Source of the DNA: Methylobacterium sp. Leaf123 | GTDB lineage: Bacteria; Pseudomonadota; Alphaproteobacteria; Rhizobiales; Beijerinckiaceae | Direction of reading: 5' to 3' | Length of the DNA stretch: 64,000 bases | Assembly: GCF_001423405.1 (NCBI RefSeq) | Contig: NZ_LMNS01000004.1 | Span: 164,306 to 228,305, forward strand | Part shown: positions 18,006 to 29,895 of the stretch, piece after piece | How positions within the stretch are numbered: position 1 is the stretch's first letter | How the letters are laid out: the number at the start of each line of letters is the position of its first letter | The notes under the pieces: model-generated | Seen by the model: the letters and a program-made list of their open reading frames with translations, nothing else | Database searches by the model: none | Told to the model about the DNA's origin: nothing | Made by a program: the position numbers and the translations under genes

Positions 18006-18257
18006 CGCTTGGCTCCGCCGCGGGCGTTCGGCCGAAGCCGGCGCCCGAGGCCGATGGGATGAAGCCAAGCTACTCAGCTTGAAGTTAAGGGAAATTGGAT
18101 GCGTCGGGATAATTCCCGAAAGACTTTCCCTTCTTGCGCCCCTCGCGCACGAATTGAGAATGACCTTAACCGCGACCCGATGACCGCCGGGCGATCATCG
18201 AATTAACATTTGCTGCAACGGCGCCAATCCTGATTAGGCTCGGCGCCGCCGCCGGGC

Positions 18258-19730
<1,473 letters not shown>

Positions 19731-19945
19731 TCTCTTCGACTTCAGTGCCGGCGCCGCCGGATCGGCGCCTGTCCGAGTGTGTAGGGAGCCCGTACCGGAC
19801 GGGTCAAGCGGGCGGAGCCGTGCTTGGCCGCTGCGCGGCCAGCGTCACGGCCGGGCCGTTCATGAAGTCGGGTCGGCGGCGTTGCGGTGGCTCGGTGTGG
19901 AAGACCCGCTTCATCCAAGCCCCCCTATGGCGCCCGAAGCCGGCT

Positions 19946-20833
19946 TCAAATCACGGGCACGCCGCGCAGCTTGGCCTGATCGCCCGGCTCGACGTGGATG
20001 ACCACCACCGCGCCCTCGATCCCCGCCTCGATCACTCCCTCCAGCCGGTCGCAGATCGCGTGGGATTCGAACACGGTCATCTCGCCCGGCACGACAAGGT
20101 GGAAATCGATGAAGGTGGCGCTGCCTGCATGGCGGGTGCGCACGTCGTGGGCCTCCAGGGCGCCCTCGCTATGCGCCGAGATCAGGGCGCGGATCCGCGT
20201 GACCATCTCGGGGGAGGCCGCCTGATCCATCAGGCCGTTCACCGAATCGCGCACCATCGTCCAGCCCGACCAGAGGATGTTGAGGGCGACCAAGCCCGCC
20301 ACCACGGGATCGAGCACCGGCGTTCCCGTGGCGAGGACAAGCCCGAGGCCGATGAGCACACCGCCCGAGGTCACCACATCGGCAAGGATGTGGCGGGCAT
20401 CGGCCAACAAGGCGGGCGAGCGCAGCCGCCGCCCGTGCCGGAACAGCAGCATCGCCCAAACCGCGTTGATGACGGTCGCGACGCCGTTGACGGCGAGACC
20501 GAGCGCGGGCGCGTCGAGGGGCTTCGGGTCGAGGATGCCGAAATACGCCTCGCGCAGGATCAGCAGGGCGGCGACGATGACCAGCGCGCCCTCGATCACC
20601 GCGGAGAAGTACTCCGCCTTGTGGTGGCCGTAGGGGTGATCCTCGTCGGCCGGCTGAGCGGCGACGCGCACGGCCAGGAACGCGCAGGCCGCAGCCACGA
20701 CGTTGATGATGCTCTCCAGCGCGTCGGAATAGAGCGCGAGGCTGCCGGTGAGCCAGTAGGCGGCGAATTTCAGCGCCGTGACGAGCACGCCGACGGCGGC
20801 GCTCGCCAGGGCGGCCTTTTCGGTTCCTGTCAT
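19946..20833 (-). CDS. Cation diffusion facilitator (CDF) family transporter
   Basis: About 295 residues with six predicted membrane helices. The metal site in TM2 is SDALESIIN and in TM5 ADVVTSGGVLIG. Region HPYGHHKAEYFSA is the His/Asp-rich CDF loop motif. The C-terminal cytoplasmic domain (DVRTRHAGSATFIDFHLVVPGEMTV) is the ferredoxin-like dimer domain. It exports a divalent metal (Zn, Fe, Mn or Co) against protons. Metal specificity is not decidable by eye; SxxxD rather than HxxxD in TM2 suggests it is not a canonical Zn-selective ZnT. ATG at 20833 is preferred over a TTG 9 bases upstream. Confidence 0.88.
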   Translation of the reverse strand: MTGTEKAALASAAVGVLVTALKFAAYWLTGSLALYSDALESIINVVAAACAFLAVRVAAQPADEDHPYGHHKAEYFSAVIEGALVIVAALLILREAYFGILDPKPLDAPALGLAVNGVATVINAVWAMLLFRHGRRLRSPALLADARHILADVVTSGGVLIGLGLVLATGTPVLDPVVAGLVALNILWSGWTMVRDSVNGLMDQAASPEMVTRIRALISAHSEGALEAHDVRTRHAGSATFIDFHLVVPGEMTVFESHAICDRLEGVIEAGIEGAVVVIHVEPGDQAKLRGVPVI

Positions 20834-20906
20834 GCAGCTCAAGGGGGCGGGGAGGGGATGGCCCTGCCCTTACGATCCGTGGCCCCGGAAGGCCACGGCA
20901 AAGGTT

Positions 20907-21158
20907 TTAGCTCGGGCTATCGCCGTCCCGATCCGCCGTCTGCGCGGAAGCGGTCAGGCGGCCGCGGGCGACCTCCTTGGCGCGGCTGCGTTCGGCCTTC
21001 TCGCGGGCGCGCTGCGCCCGGCGAGCGTAGTTGCGGCTGATCCAGCCGAAGCTGGCCCGCGCGGCCAGTTCGTCGAAGCGGGCAGCCTCCCGCTCCCAGT
21101 AGCGCACGAGCTGTGCATCCAGGGTCTCGTGCGGCGGTCGTTGGCCGGTCTCGGTCAT
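20907..21158 (-). CDS. Small hypothetical protein with basic helical C-terminus
   Basis: 83 residues. Not recognised. The first half (PHETLDAQLVRYWEREAARF) is amphipathic, and the second half is Arg/Lys-rich (RNYARRAQRAREKAERSRAKE), a helix that could bind nucleic acid or acidic partners. It lies between the CDF gene and another small protein on the same strand, 32 bases downstream of that gene. Confidence 0.6.
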   Translation of the reverse strand: MTETGQRPPHETLDAQLVRYWEREAARFDELAARASFGWISRNYARRAQRAREKAERSRAKEVARGRLTASAQTADRDGDSPS

Positions 21159-21190
21159 GGCGCGAAGATTCCTGTGGCCGGCGGCGCGGC

Positions 21191-21439
21191 TCACGCGTCC
21201 GGGGCGGGTGGCGTGTCGGTCTCCTCGACCACCAGCGCCCCTGCATCGCCCCGGAAGCTGCCGGGTCCGACATCGCCGGTGGGATGGCCCGGCGTGCCGA
21301 AGGGTTGGCTCGGATAGGCTTCCTCGAAGCGGCGGCGGGCGTCGTTGGCGTTCTCGGCCTTGAGGGTGATCCGCGGCGTTTCCGGAAGCGGCCAGCGCGG
21401 ATCGGCGGGATCGCGCGGGCTTATGGCAAACCAAGTCAT
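21191..21439 (-). CDS. Small hypothetical protein
   Basis: 82 residues, not recognised. The pattern MTWFAISPRDPADPRWPLPETPRI and ENANDARRRFEEAY suggests a compact alpha/beta domain; the last 20 residues are acidic and Pro-rich. It lies in a minus-strand run between the FAD monooxygenase and the basic small protein, with short gaps that would permit co-transcription. No function can be stated. Confidence 0.6.
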   Translation of the reverse strand: MTWFAISPRDPADPRWPLPETPRITLKAENANDARRRFEEAYPSQPFGTPGHPTGDVGPGSFRGDAGALVVEETDTPPAPDA

Positions 21440-21506
21440 CGTGGGCAGCGTCCTTCCGTCGAATCGCCGCCTCAACGCACGAAGAGGCGCCTCGGCTGCA
21501 CCGCGT

Positions 21507-22967
21507 TCAGGCGGCTGCACATTCTTTCAGGTAGTGCGCCGCGCCATCCCAATCGGCGGCGCCGGCCGCGAGGCCGACATACCCGTCGGGACGCACCAGA
21601 TGCAGGCGCCCCGAGTCGGGATTTTTTCGCGGGATGGGCTGGACCAGACCGGGAAAGCGGTGGGTAAGCGCCGTCCCGCGCTCGGTATCCGCTGCGTAGA
21701 GGACGAAGCGCGGATCGGCGCCCGCGCCCGGCGGGGATCCAGCCGCATCCTCCGGCCGCCAGCGCCGGCCGGCGCCGGGACCGACCGAGAGCGGGGAGGC
21801 GGGATAGCCGATCGCGATCTCGCTCATCATCGCGGCCATCCGGCGTCGCACGGGGTGAAAGCTGAGCAGCAGATGCAGCGCGCGGTTGCGGATGGCCTGG
21901 GCGAGGGGGTGGGTGAGCGTCGCCATGGCGGTGAGCCGCCCGGCATTGCGCAGGACCATTTCGCCGACGGCGTTGCGCTCCGAACTGTAGCTGTCGAGGA
22001 GTCTCGGCGTGGCTGCGCCGCGCAGCACCAGGGCGAGTTTCCAGGCGAGGTTCACCGCATCCTGCACGCCGGTGTTCATGCCCTGGCCGCCGGCCGGGCT
22101 GTGGATATGCGCGGCATCACCCGCCAGGAACACGCGGCCCCGGCCGTATTCCGAGACCTTCCGCTCATGGATGCGGAAGCGGCTGAGCCAGACCGGATCG
22201 AAGACGCGAAGGTCGGGCCCGGCCCGCGCGGTGACCAGCTCCTGCACCTCGGCCAGCGTCGGATCGGGCTTCGGCCGGCCATCCGCGCGTCCGACGGTGG
22301 CGACCACCCGCGCCCGTCCGCCGGGGATGGGAAAGATCACGAACGGCCCGTCCCGGTGGAGATAGAGCGCGACCCGATCGCCGGGCGGGGCGCCCGCGCC
22401 GTCGGTGCGGATGTCGGCGAGCAGCCAATCGTCGCCCTGCGCCGTGCCGCGAAAGGGCAGGCCGAGGCCGTGGCGCACGGCGCTGTGGGCGCCATCGCAG
22501 CCGATCAGGAAGCCGGCCGTCGCCCGCTCCTCGCGCCCGTCGGCATGGGAGAGCCGTGCCTCCACCCCGTCGGGCGTCTGCGCAAAGCCCGTGAGTTCGA
22601 CCTCGCGCTCGACCGCGACCCCGAAGCCGCGCAGGTGCTCGGCCAGCAGCCGCTCGGTGTCGCTTTGCGGGATCATCAGCCCGAAGGCGTAGGGACTGGC
22701 GATGTCGGAGAAGTCCGCGCCGCCGAGCACCCGGCCGCCGCCGCGCAGGGTCGCGCCGCGAGCGCGCAGGCCCGCCGCGAGGAAGGCCTCGGTGCAGCCC
22801 ATCCGGTCCATCAATTCGAGGGTGCGCGACCAGACGACAAGCGCCTTCGAGGTCTGCGTCGCCTGGCGCGCGCGATCGATCAGCCGGACGCCGACGCCGA
22901 AGCGCGCGAGTTCGCAGGCGAGCGTCAGGCCGACCGGCCCGGCGCCGACGATCAGCACGTCTGCCAT
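21507..22967 (-). CDS. FAD-dependent aromatic-type monooxygenase (PheA/TfdB family)
   Basis: 486 residues. The ADP-binding fold is [21 protein letters not shown] at the N-terminus. The DG motif is [15 protein letters not shown] and the second FAD motif is [20 protein letters not shown] followed by [16 protein letters not shown]. This is the class A flavoprotein hydroxylase family (phenol, salicylate and rifampicin hydroxylases). The C-terminal thioredoxin-like region seems shortened. Substrate unknown. GGAGGGATC is a strong ribosome site before ATG 22967. Confidence 0.9.
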   Translation of the reverse strand: MADVLIVGAGPVGLTLACELARFGVGVRLIDRARQATQTSKALVVWSRTLELMDRMGCTEAFLAAGLRARGATLRGGGRVLGGADFSDIASPYAFGLMIPQSDTERLLAEHLRGFGVAVEREVELTGFAQTPDGVEARLSHADGREERATAGFLIGCDGAHSAVRHGLGLPFRGTAQGDDWLLADIRTDGAGAPPGDRVALYLHRDGPFVIFPIPGGRARVVATVGRADGRPKPDPTLAEVQELVTARAGPDLRVFDPVWLSRFRIHERKVSEYGRGRVFLAGDAAHIHSPAGGQGMNTGVQDAVNLAWKLALVLRGAATPRLLDSYSSERNAVGEMVLRNAGRLTAMATLTHPLAQAIRNRALHLLLSFHPVRRRMAAMMSEIAIGYPASPLSVGPGAGRRWRPEDAAGSPPGAGADPRFVLYAADTERGTALTHRFPGLVQPIPRKNPDSGRLHLVRPDGYVGLAAGAADWDGAAHYLKECAAA

Positions 22968-23059
22968 GGGCGATCCCTCCGGTGTCATGCTGCGCCGGCC
23001 GGCCTCTGCGATCAATCCGCCATTTGCGTCGGGCGCCCATCCGTGCTGATGGCCCTGGG

Positions 23060-24148
23060 ATGCGTGTGGACCTGTTCGATTTCGAGTTGCCGGAGGCGGC
23101 GATCGCCTTGCGGCCGGCGAGCCCGCGCGACGCGAGCCGCCTGCTCGTCGTGCGCCCCGGCGAACCTCTGGCGGATCGCGGCGTGCGCGACCTGCCCGCC
23201 CTCCTGAACCCCGGCGATGCCCTCGTCTTCAACGACACGCGGGTGATCCCGGCGCGGCTCTCCGGCATCCGCCACCGGGCGGGCGGTTCGGGGCAGCGCT
23301 GCGAGGCGATGCTGCACCTGCGCGAGGCACCCGACCGCTGGCGCGCCTTCGCCCGCCCGGCCAAGCGCCTCGCCCCCGGCGACCGCATCCGTTTCGGCAG
23401 CGAGGGCGCCAGTGAAGTCTGCGCCCTGTCCGGCCTCGACGCGACGGTGGAGGAGCGGGGGGAGGGCGGCGAGATCCTGCTGCGCTTCGACCTGTCCGGC
23501 CCGGCGCTCGACGAGGCCATTGCCGGGCTCGGCGCCCTGCCGCTGCCCCCCTACATCGCGGGCAAGCGCCCCACCGATGCCCAGGACACGACCGACTACC
23601 AGACCGTCTATGCCCGCGAGCCCGGCGCGGTCGCCGCCCCCACCGCCGGCCTGCATTTCTCGGACGCGCTGCTCGCCGGCATCGACGCGGCGGGGATCGA
23701 GCGGGTCCACGTCACCCTGCATGTCGGGGCCGGCACCTTCCTGCCGGTGAAGGCGGACGACACCGACGCCCACCGGATGCATGCCGAGATCGGCCTCCTC
23801 GATGCCGCCACCGCCGCGCGGCTCAACGCCGTGCGGGCACGGGGCAACCGGGTCGTCGCCGTCGGCACCACGGCCCTGCGGCTGCTGGAGAGCGCCGCCG
23901 ACCCGGACGGCACGATCCGCCCGTTCTCCGGGGCCACCGACATCTTCATCACGCCGGGCTACCGCTTCCGCGCGGTCGATGCCCTGGTGACGAACTTCCA
24001 CCTGCCGCGCTCGACCCTGTTCATGCTGGTCTCGGCCTTTGCCGGCCTCGACACCATGCGCGCGGCCTATGCCCACGCGATCCAATCCGGCTATCGCTTC
24101 TACTCCTACGGCGATGCCAGCCTGCTGTTTCCGGAGCGCGCACCATGA
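23060..24148 (+). CDS. queA: S-adenosylmethionine:tRNA ribosyltransferase-isomerase
   Basis: 362 residues, [29 protein letters not shown] start. Conserved blocks are [55 protein letters not shown] and [24 protein letters not shown]. QueA moves the ribosyl group of SAM to 7-aminomethyl-7-deazaguanine in tRNA, forming epoxyqueuosine. It is first in a three-gene operon with an NTase-fold gene and tgt, joined by ATGA overlaps. Confidence 0.96.
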   Translation: MRVDLFDFELPEAAIALRPASPRDASRLLVVRPGEPLADRGVRDLPALLNPGDALVFNDTRVIPARLSGIRHRAGGSGQRCEAMLHLREAPDRWRAFARPAKRLAPGDRIRFGSEGASEVCALSGLDATVEERGEGGEILLRFDLSGPALDEAIAGLGALPLPPYIAGKRPTDAQDTTDYQTVYAREPGAVAAPTAGLHFSDALLAGIDAAGIERVHVTLHVGAGTFLPVKADDTDAHRMHAEIGLLDAATAARLNAVRARGNRVVAVGTTALRLLESAADPDGTIRPFSGATDIFITPGYRFRAVDALVTNFHLPRSTLFMLVSAFAGLDTMRAAYAHAIQSGYRFYSYGDASLLFPERAP

Positions 24149-24987
24149 GCAGCCGGCGCCCACCGCTCCGGGTCGATGTCGCCCGCACCGTCGATCGCTT
24201 CCTCGGGCTGATGGCGAGTGAGGGCGGCCCAAAACTGCGCGGCCTCTATCTCGTCGGCTCGGTGGCGCTCGGCGATTTCCGGCCCGGCCGCAGCAACATC
24301 GATTTCGTCGCTCTCCTCGACGGCCCCGTCTCTGAGGCGGAGACGGACGCGCTGGCGCGGGTGCACGCCGCCCTGGCGCGTGCGGGCGGCCCGCCTTTCG
24401 ACGGGTTCTACCTGCCCATCGAGGCCCTACGGCACCCGCCGGAGCCCGGCGCCGCCGTACCCTTCAGCCTGGACGGGCAGCTTCGCAGCGGCGAGCCCTG
24501 CCGCGGGGTGAACCCGGCCACCTGGCGCTGTCTCGCCCGGTCGAGCCGGCCGATCCTCGGGGCGACGCCGGCGGCGCTGAACATCGCCGACGACGACGCG
24601 ACGCTGCATGCCTACGGCCTTGCCCATCTCGAAACCCATTGGCGCCCCTGGCTCGTGCACCACGAGACGGCGCTCGCCGGCAAGGCGCCCGACGATGCCG
24701 GCGATGCGGGGGCCCTGGAATGGGGCGTGCTGGGGGTGGGCCGCATCATCGAGACCCTCGCCAGCGGCCGGATCGTCTCGAAGACCGAGGCCGGACGCCG
24801 CCTCACGGCCCTGCTGCCGAAGCCCTATCACGAGGCGGTCGAAGACGCGCTGGCGGCCCGTTTCGGTGACTTGGAGGAGGTGTCGCAGGCGACGATGCGG
24901 GCCGGCCTCGATGCGATGCGTTTCCTGATCGAGGCCGCGCCGGGCTATCACGCCCGCCCCGAGCCTCCCACATCCCCGGACCGATGA
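24145..24987 (+). CDS. Nucleotidyltransferase-fold protein (AadA/DUF4111-like) between queA and tgt
   Basis: 280 residues. The NTase core begins [26 protein letters not shown], equivalent to GS-x-LG-x-P-x-SD-x-D of ANT(3'')-type adenylyltransferases. The first catalytic Asp of the SDxD pair reads Asn. The C-terminal half is helical with [14 protein letters not shown], like the DUF4111 domain of AadA. It may be an inactive or altered nucleotidyltransferase; an antibiotic substrate should not be assumed. Both ends overlap their neighbours by 4 bases (queA and tgt). Confidence 0.75.
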   Translation: MSSRRPPLRVDVARTVDRFLGLMASEGGPKLRGLYLVGSVALGDFRPGRSNIDFVALLDGPVSEAETDALARVHAALARAGGPPFDGFYLPIEALRHPPEPGAAVPFSLDGQLRSGEPCRGVNPATWRCLARSSRPILGATPAALNIADDDATLHAYGLAHLETHWRPWLVHHETALAGKAPDDAGDAGALEWGVLGVGRIIETLASGRIVSKTEAGRRLTALLPKPYHEAVEDALAARFGDLEEVSQATMRAGLDAMRFLIEAAPGYHARPEPPTSPDR

Positions 24988-26135
24988 CCGAACCGCTCGC
25001 TCCCCCGACTGACTTCTCCTTCACGGTCTCCGCCACCGACGGGCAGGCCCGCACCGGCCATATCGCGATGCCGCGCGGAAAAATCCGGACGCCGGCCTTC
25101 ATGCCGGTGGGCACGGCCGCGACCGTCAAGGCGATGTATCCCGAGCAGGTGCGCGATCTGGGCGCCGACGTGGTGCTCGGCAACACCTATCACCTGATGC
25201 TGCGCCCCGGCGCCGAGCGCATGGCGCGGCTCGGCGGGCTGCACCGCTTCATGCGCTGGGACGGGCCGATCCTCACCGATTCCGGCGGCTTCCAGGTGAT
25301 GTCTCTCTCCGCGCTTCGGAAGATCGACGAGGAGGGCGTCACCTTCCGCTCCCACATCGACGGCACCGCCCACCGGATGAGCCCGGAGCGCTCCATCGAG
25401 ATCCAGGGCCTGCTCGGCTCCGACATCCAGATGCAGCTCGACGAATGCGTGCGCCTGCCGGCCGAGCGGCCGGAGATCGAGAAGGCGATGCACCTGTCCC
25501 TGCGCTGGGCCGAGCGCTGCCGCGTCGCCTTCGGCGAGCAGCCGGGCAAGGCACTCTTCGGCATCGTCCAGGGGGGCGACGTGCCCGAGTTACGCGTCGA
25601 GAGCGCGCGGGCGCTGACCGATCTCGGCCTCAAGGGCTACGCCATCGGCGGGCTTGCCGTCGGCGAGCCGCAGGCGGTGATGCTGGCGATGATCGAGACG
25701 GTGGAGCCGCATCTGCCCGCCACCAAGCCGCGCTACCTCATGGGCGTGGGCACCCCCGACGACCTGATGCAATCGGTGATGCGCGGCATCGACATGTTCG
25801 ATTGCGTGATGCCGACCCGCGCCGGCCGCCACGGCCTCGCCTACACCCGCCATGGCCGGATCAACCTGCGCAACGCCCGCCACGCCGAGGACACCCGGCC
25901 CCTGGACGAGGCCTCGGACTGCCCGGCGGCGCGGGACTATTCGCGCGCCTATCTCCATCACCTCGTCCGCTCCGACGAGATCCTGGGGATGATGCTGCTG
26001 ACCTGGAACAACCTCGCCTATTATCAGGCGCTGATGGCCGGCATGCGCGCGACGATTGCGGCCGGGCGGCTCGCGGATTTCGTGGCCGAGACCAAGGAGG
26101 GCTGGGCGCGGGCCGAGGCCGCCGCGAAGGGCTGA
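24984..26135 (+). CDS. tgt: tRNA-guanine transglycosylase
   Basis: 383 residues. Catalytic and substrate blocks are visible: [28 protein letters not shown] (nucleophile region), LQLDECV-type segment [41 protein letters not shown] and the second Asp in [14 protein letters not shown]. The C-terminal zinc site is degenerate as written; a Cys-x-Cys-x-x-Cys cluster is not seen near [18 protein letters not shown], where many bacterial Tgt have it. It exchanges guanine for preQ1 in tRNAs with GUN anticodons. Last gene of the operon. Confidence 0.95.
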   Translation: MTEPLAPPTDFSFTVSATDGQARTGHIAMPRGKIRTPAFMPVGTAATVKAMYPEQVRDLGADVVLGNTYHLMLRPGAERMARLGGLHRFMRWDGPILTDSGGFQVMSLSALRKIDEEGVTFRSHIDGTAHRMSPERSIEIQGLLGSDIQMQLDECVRLPAERPEIEKAMHLSLRWAERCRVAFGEQPGKALFGIVQGGDVPELRVESARALTDLGLKGYAIGGLAVGEPQAVMLAMIETVEPHLPATKPRYLMGVGTPDDLMQSVMRGIDMFDCVMPTRAGRHGLAYTRHGRINLRNARHAEDTRPLDEASDCPAARDYSRAYLHHLVRSDEILGMMLLTWNNLAYYQALMAGMRATIAAGRLADFVAETKEGWARAEAAAKG

Positions 26136-26162
26136 CGGCCCCAAACGAGCCCGCCGCCGGCC

Positions 26163-26420
26163 TCAGCGGAGGTCGGCGCGCTTCTGGGCCTTGTTGTAGC
26201 TGGTGATGGCCGCCTGGCAGCCCGGCGAGAGCTTGGCCTTGTTCTGCTTGAAGCAGGCGCGCACCTCGGTGCTGTCCGGCGCGAACTCGCCGCAATAGCT
26301 CAGGTAATCCCCGGTGCAGTGCTGCCGCAGGGCGTCGCGGTCCCCCGCCGGTGCCGCCGCCGGGCCGGCCAGAGCCGCGCTCGTGGTGATCATCAGGGTG
26401 ATGGCTGTGCGTGCGATCAT
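26163..26420 (-). CDS. Small secreted cysteine-rich repeat protein
   Basis: 85 residues. Signal peptide about 1-24 (AITLMITTSAALAGPAAA), then a short mature domain with four cysteines spaced CTGDYLSYC ... ACFKQNKAKLSPGC, the Cys-rich repeat pattern of small periplasmic proteins in Rhizobiales. Probably two disulfides. Function unknown. Convergent with tgt across 27 bases. The frame is open further upstream, but Met 26420 is the only start that gives a signal peptide. Confidence 0.75.
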   Translation of the reverse strand: MIARTAITLMITTSAALAGPAAAPAGDRDALRQHCTGDYLSYCGEFAPDSTEVRACFKQNKAKLSPGCQAAITSYNKAQKRADLR

Positions 26421-26660
26421 GGGACTCTCTGCAACTCCGATATCACGGCGCCCGTCCGCCTCCGCTGTCGAGGCGGGCGCGGCGAGACGACCACCCGGCA
26501 AGACGACCGAGGAGGGCCGGGCCGCGGGGTGTAGAGCCTGCCGATCGGGCGAGAGTACGGCCGGCTCGTGGCAGCCCAAGCCGCTCATCCGCCACAGAGA
26601 ACCCCCGGTTCCGGGGCGCGGTTCATCGAAATTCCGGCCGACGCCGCATCGCGCTCCGGC

Positions 26661-27728
26661 CTACGGCGCGTGCGCCAGAACCCGGTAGATGCCCTCCGGA
26701 TCGTCGCGCCCGCTCGCCTGCGCCGCCTTCAGGCCGGCCACGATCCGCCCCGCGATCGGCAGCCGGTAATGCAGCGGATCCCAGTAATTCGTGTCCTGCA
26801 TCGTGATCGGCGACGGGATGCGGAAATCGACCACACTCGCCCCGTGGGCCGCCCCGATCCGCGTCACCTGCGCCTTGCAGGCGGCCTCCCGCGCCGCGGC
26901 GGGCGAGCCCGGCGCACCCTGCTGCGAGACGTGGACGGGCGGGAAGACCACGATCGTCCGTGTCTCCGCCGGGGCCTGCGCCAGGAGCGCGTCGAGCCAG
27001 CCGAGCGCCGGCATCGGCGCATCGGGGGGCGTCGGCCGGTAGCCCGGCGCGGCCTCGGCGGCGGCCTGGATCGCCGCGGACGCCCGGATATGCGCCTGCG
27101 CGCGGGCCGCATCGTACAGCGCCTCGGGCGGGGTGAAGACCGCGTAGCCGTTCTCCGCGAGCCGCGCGCGAACGAGCCCGAGCCGGTACAGCGCAGCCTC
27201 GAACGCGATGCCGAGGCTCTGCCAGTTCACCTGCCGCAGGGCGTCCCACAGGGTGAGGCGTCCGTAGAGCCAAGCGGGAAAGGCGCGGAACGTCAGGCGG
27301 CGCTCGGCCGCATCCGGCTCGCACCATGTCGGGTCGATGCCGAACAGCAGCGTCGTCGGCCGCTCGTGGCGCAGGTAGAGCCGGGCCAACTCGCTCTGCT
27401 CGTAGGGGGTCGCCGCATTCATCGACAGATTGGCGAAGCGGCCCCCGAAGGCGCGGCCGAGATCCGCCGGGTCGAGCAGGCGCAGGGTCGAGGTGCCGAA
27501 CACCGCCGCATCGTAGGCGCCGCTGCGCGCGATCTGCGGGTACATGAAGCGCTGGTTGCCATCCATCAGCGGCCCCTGCGCCCGCCCCGGCCCGGCCCGC
27601 AAGCCGTAGGGGTCGAGGGCGGCCACGAAGCCGATGCAGACGGCGCCCAGAACCGCCGCCACGCTCAGGAACAGCAGGACGAAGCGCCGCCATTCCGGCG
27701 GCGCGCCCGCCGGGTTCGCTCTCGTCAT
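26661..27728 (-). CDS. Membrane-anchored SGNH-hydrolase-like protein
   Basis: 355 residues. One N-terminal membrane helix (~16-38, VLLFLSVAAVLGAVCIGFVA) and a large extracytoplasmic domain. It contains VFGTSTLRLLDP, like the Gly-x-Ser block of SGNH/DltD-AlgX-like folds, and near the C-terminus NYWDPLHYRLPIAG, which resembles the Asp-x-x-His catalytic block. These suggest an O-acyl transferase or esterase acting on an envelope polymer; the identity is inferred from motifs only. Single gene, 134 bp upstream of tRNA-Lys on the opposite strand. Confidence 0.6.
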   Translation of the reverse strand: MTRANPAGAPPEWRRFVLLFLSVAAVLGAVCIGFVAALDPYGLRAGPGRAQGPLMDGNQRFMYPQIARSGAYDAAVFGTSTLRLLDPADLGRAFGGRFANLSMNAATPYEQSELARLYLRHERPTTLLFGIDPTWCEPDAAERRLTFRAFPAWLYGRLTLWDALRQVNWQSLGIAFEAALYRLGLVRARLAENGYAVFTPPEALYDAARAQAHIRASAAIQAAAEAAPGYRPTPPDAPMPALGWLDALLAQAPAETRTIVVFPPVHVSQQGAPGSPAAAREAACKAQVTRIGAAHGASVVDFRIPSPITMQDTNYWDPLHYRLPIAGRIVAGLKAAQASGRDDPEGIYRVLAHAP

Positions 27729-27861
27729 CGGGTTTCGTATCGACTCAGCGGTTGGCACCATGCGGAAGCCGTGTTGACCCTCCCGGCCCGACCCCCTATT
27801 GCGAGCCCCACGCCCCGAGCGCAACCGGCCCGCCCCCGGCGGCCCCGCGCGAACCGGGTGC

Positions 27862-27937
<76 letters not shown>

Positions 27938-28027
27938 TACATCCCGTTGCTCCTATTGGGTTATTTCGCCGGGGCCGTTCTCCAAATCAGTCGCTGGTTT
28001 CCAATCTAGCACACCCGGTTTCCAAAC

Positions 28028-29287
28028 TCACGCGGTGGCTGGCTTATCCAGGGCCTTCCCGAACAGGCGCTTGCGGGTCTCGGACCAGCCGGTTTCCATC
28101 TTCGCCGTGCCGCTGCGCGAGAGGATGCGCTTGTTCACGTCCTTGGCGTAGTGCCGCACCATCTGCTCCGACATCTCCACGATTGCCGAGACCTCGGCCT
28201 CGGTGCAGCCAACCTCAAGCAGCGTGTTGACGGCGTTCTTCCGCAGTCCGTGGAAGACGAGGCCGGCTTCGCGAATGCGCGCCATAGCCGCCTTCTTCTC
28301 AGGCGAGGCGCTGGTCGGCTGTCCCTTGGCGTTCACGGAAGTTAGCTCGCGCTGCCAAGCCGTGCGATAGCCAGCGAGCGTCCAAGGCTGCCCGTCCTCG
28401 CGAAGGTGCAGGGCGGCGCTGTCGCCGGGGGAGAGGCGGGTGATGATGTCGGCATATTCCGAATGTACCGGACGCCAGACCTTTTTGCCGGTCTTTCGCG
28501 CAATCAGACTGATCTCCCCGCCCGCCGGCCGTAGCATCGGGATCACGTCAATCGAGCGCTGCCCTGTGTAAAATGCGGACAACACCGGCAGGTGCAGGCT
28601 CGGCCGAGCATGCTCAAGGAACAGCTCAAACGCCCAATCTGGCCAGGGCTCATGCGGATTGGCCTCGTGCTCGACCTTCTCGGTCGATTTGGCGACGTTG
28701 TGCTCGCTGTAGCCGCGCGGGATGCCGAACTTGATCAGGCGCGACAGCACGGCTCGGAAATAGCGAGCCACGGTCGGCGCGTGCTGAAACGAGTCGATCG
28801 CTCGTTGCACGTCGGGCGAGCGGATCTCAACGACTGGCGCCTCGCCCCATCGCTCCTCAATCTTGCGCAGGTGCGTGTCATAATCGCGCTTCGTGAGGTC
28901 GCTGAGTTCCTTGTAGGCCGAATGCGCGCGGTACTCGGCGATCAGCGCCGCGAACGTCTTTCGCTCAGCAGCATCACCAAGCCGGTCCTTCTCGGCCGCG
29001 GCTCGCAGGGCCGCAACGAACGCTTCGTCGCCACGTGCGCCGGGCGCAGGCAGTGGATAGCGCTGACCTGTCGAGCCGAGCCATCCCCACCGCCAGCCAT
29101 CCACCGTCGCGGTCGCCTCCACGTCGCGCAGCAGATCGCACAGGCTCCAGAACTCGCTAGAGGTCGGGCTGTCTGCCAGGGCAATGCGCGGCCATGCCCG
29201 ATCCGTGTTCCGGTAGCGCTCATAATAGAAGAACACGCGCCCGTTCGGTTTGCGGTAGCGCTTCACGTACGGCGGAAGGTCAACCAT
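28028..29287 (-). CDS. Tyrosine-type site-specific integrase
   Basis: 419 residues. An N-terminal arm-type region (MVDLPPYVKRYRKPNGRVFFYYERYR), a core-binding SAM-like domain (~110-205) and a catalytic domain with Arg244 (FYTGQRSIDV), His346-x-x-Arg349 (VFHGLRKNAV) and Tyr380 (MVRHYAKDV). The full Arg-His-Arg-Tyr set is present, so it is probably active. It lies 90 bp from tRNA-Lys, the likely target, and points towards it. The start overlaps the stop of the Xis-like gene by 8 bases. Confidence 0.93.
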   Translation of the reverse strand: MVDLPPYVKRYRKPNGRVFFYYERYRNTDRAWPRIALADSPTSSEFWSLCDLLRDVEATATVDGWRWGWLGSTGQRYPLPAPGARGDEAFVAALRAAAEKDRLGDAAERKTFAALIAEYRAHSAYKELSDLTKRDYDTHLRKIEERWGEAPVVEIRSPDVQRAIDSFQHAPTVARYFRAVLSRLIKFGIPRGYSEHNVAKSTEKVEHEANPHEPWPDWAFELFLEHARPSLHLPVLSAFYTGQRSIDVIPMLRPAGGEISLIARKTGKKVWRPVHSEYADIITRLSPGDSAALHLREDGQPWTLAGYRTAWQRELTSVNAKGQPTSASPEKKAAMARIREAGLVFHGLRKNAVNTLLEVGCTEAEVSAIVEMSEQMVRHYAKDVNKRILSRSGTAKMETGWSETRKRLFGKALDKPATA

Positions 29288-29621
29288 TCCGCTGGCGCTC
29301 CTCGGCCTCGGCAAAGCGCGCTCCCCAATCTGTCCGCGGGCGCGCAATCTCTGCGGCAGCTTGGGTCGGCGTCAATTCCGGATAGAGGTCCGGACGCTGC
29401 CGCTTGCGCCACCGATCAACGGCCTCGATGTCGTACATGCCGGTCGTTTCATCCGGCAGCGGGAAGCCGCGGGCGTAGAGCTTCCTGGCGCAGGCCGCGA
29501 ACTGAGCTTCTGTCAGGCACAGCCGGCGAGCGATCTTGTCGGCGGGCGCATAGGCCGGGTCCACGCGGAAGCGAACCTGAGGCGCCCGAGGTACGATAGT
29601 CCCGCCCCTCTCCCTAGGCAC
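29280..29621 (-). CDS. Xis/MerR-like HTH protein, probable excisionase
   Basis: 113 residues, GTG start with GGGAGA seven bases away. The middle shows a helix-turn-helix of the AlpA/excisionase kind (KIARRLCLTEAQFAACARKL) and a wing (GMYDIEAVDRWRKRQRPDL). The C-terminal ~35 residues are helical. It overlaps int by 8 bases, the usual xis-int arrangement, which supports a role in excision directionality. The assignment rests on the HTH and position only. Confidence 0.65.
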   Translation of the reverse strand: MPRERGGTIVPRAPQVRFRVDPAYAPADKIARRLCLTEAQFAACARKLYARGFPLPDETTGMYDIEAVDRWRKRQRPDLYPELTPTQAAAEIARPRTDWGARFAEAEERQRNG

Positions 29622-29895
29622 GATCCGTTCTCCCTTCTGTCGTGTTGGGGGCGAGGGCGGCGCGACCGGCCTCCATCTCGGCGAGCGCGGCGCGTCCGGA
29701 CTCGGTGATCCGGATGGTTCTGGCTCGCGCAGGGCGGTCGCCAACGAGCGTGCCGTACTCCGGCCCGTACTCAGCCCAGCCCATTCGCAGGCAGTCGCGC
29801 GGTGCGACCAGCGGCTTGCTGACCAGTTCATGCCCCGGCCCATCGTCTCGCAGAATGCGAAGCACGCGCTCGGCTTCAGTCATAGGCTTACGCAT
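29614..29895 (-). CDS. Phage-element hypothetical protein (wHTH-like)
   Basis: 93 residues. The start MRKPMTEAERVLRILRDDGP and later ARTIRITESGRAALAEME resemble a small winged-helix protein of the kind common next to phage lateral genes. Function unknown. It overlaps the Xis-like gene by 8 bases and its upstream neighbour by 8 bases, so it belongs to a tightly coupled minus-strand operon. Confidence 0.6.
   Translation of the reverse strand: MRKPMTEAERVLRILRDDGPGHELVSKPLVAPRDCLRMGWAEYGPEYGTLVGDRPARARTIRITESGRAALAEMEAGRAALAPNTTEGRTDRA

Noticed and set aside
15978..18062. 694-codon frame opposite the PAS-GGDEF-EAL gene
   Set aside because: Sense frame has intact catalytic motifs; this frame has none.
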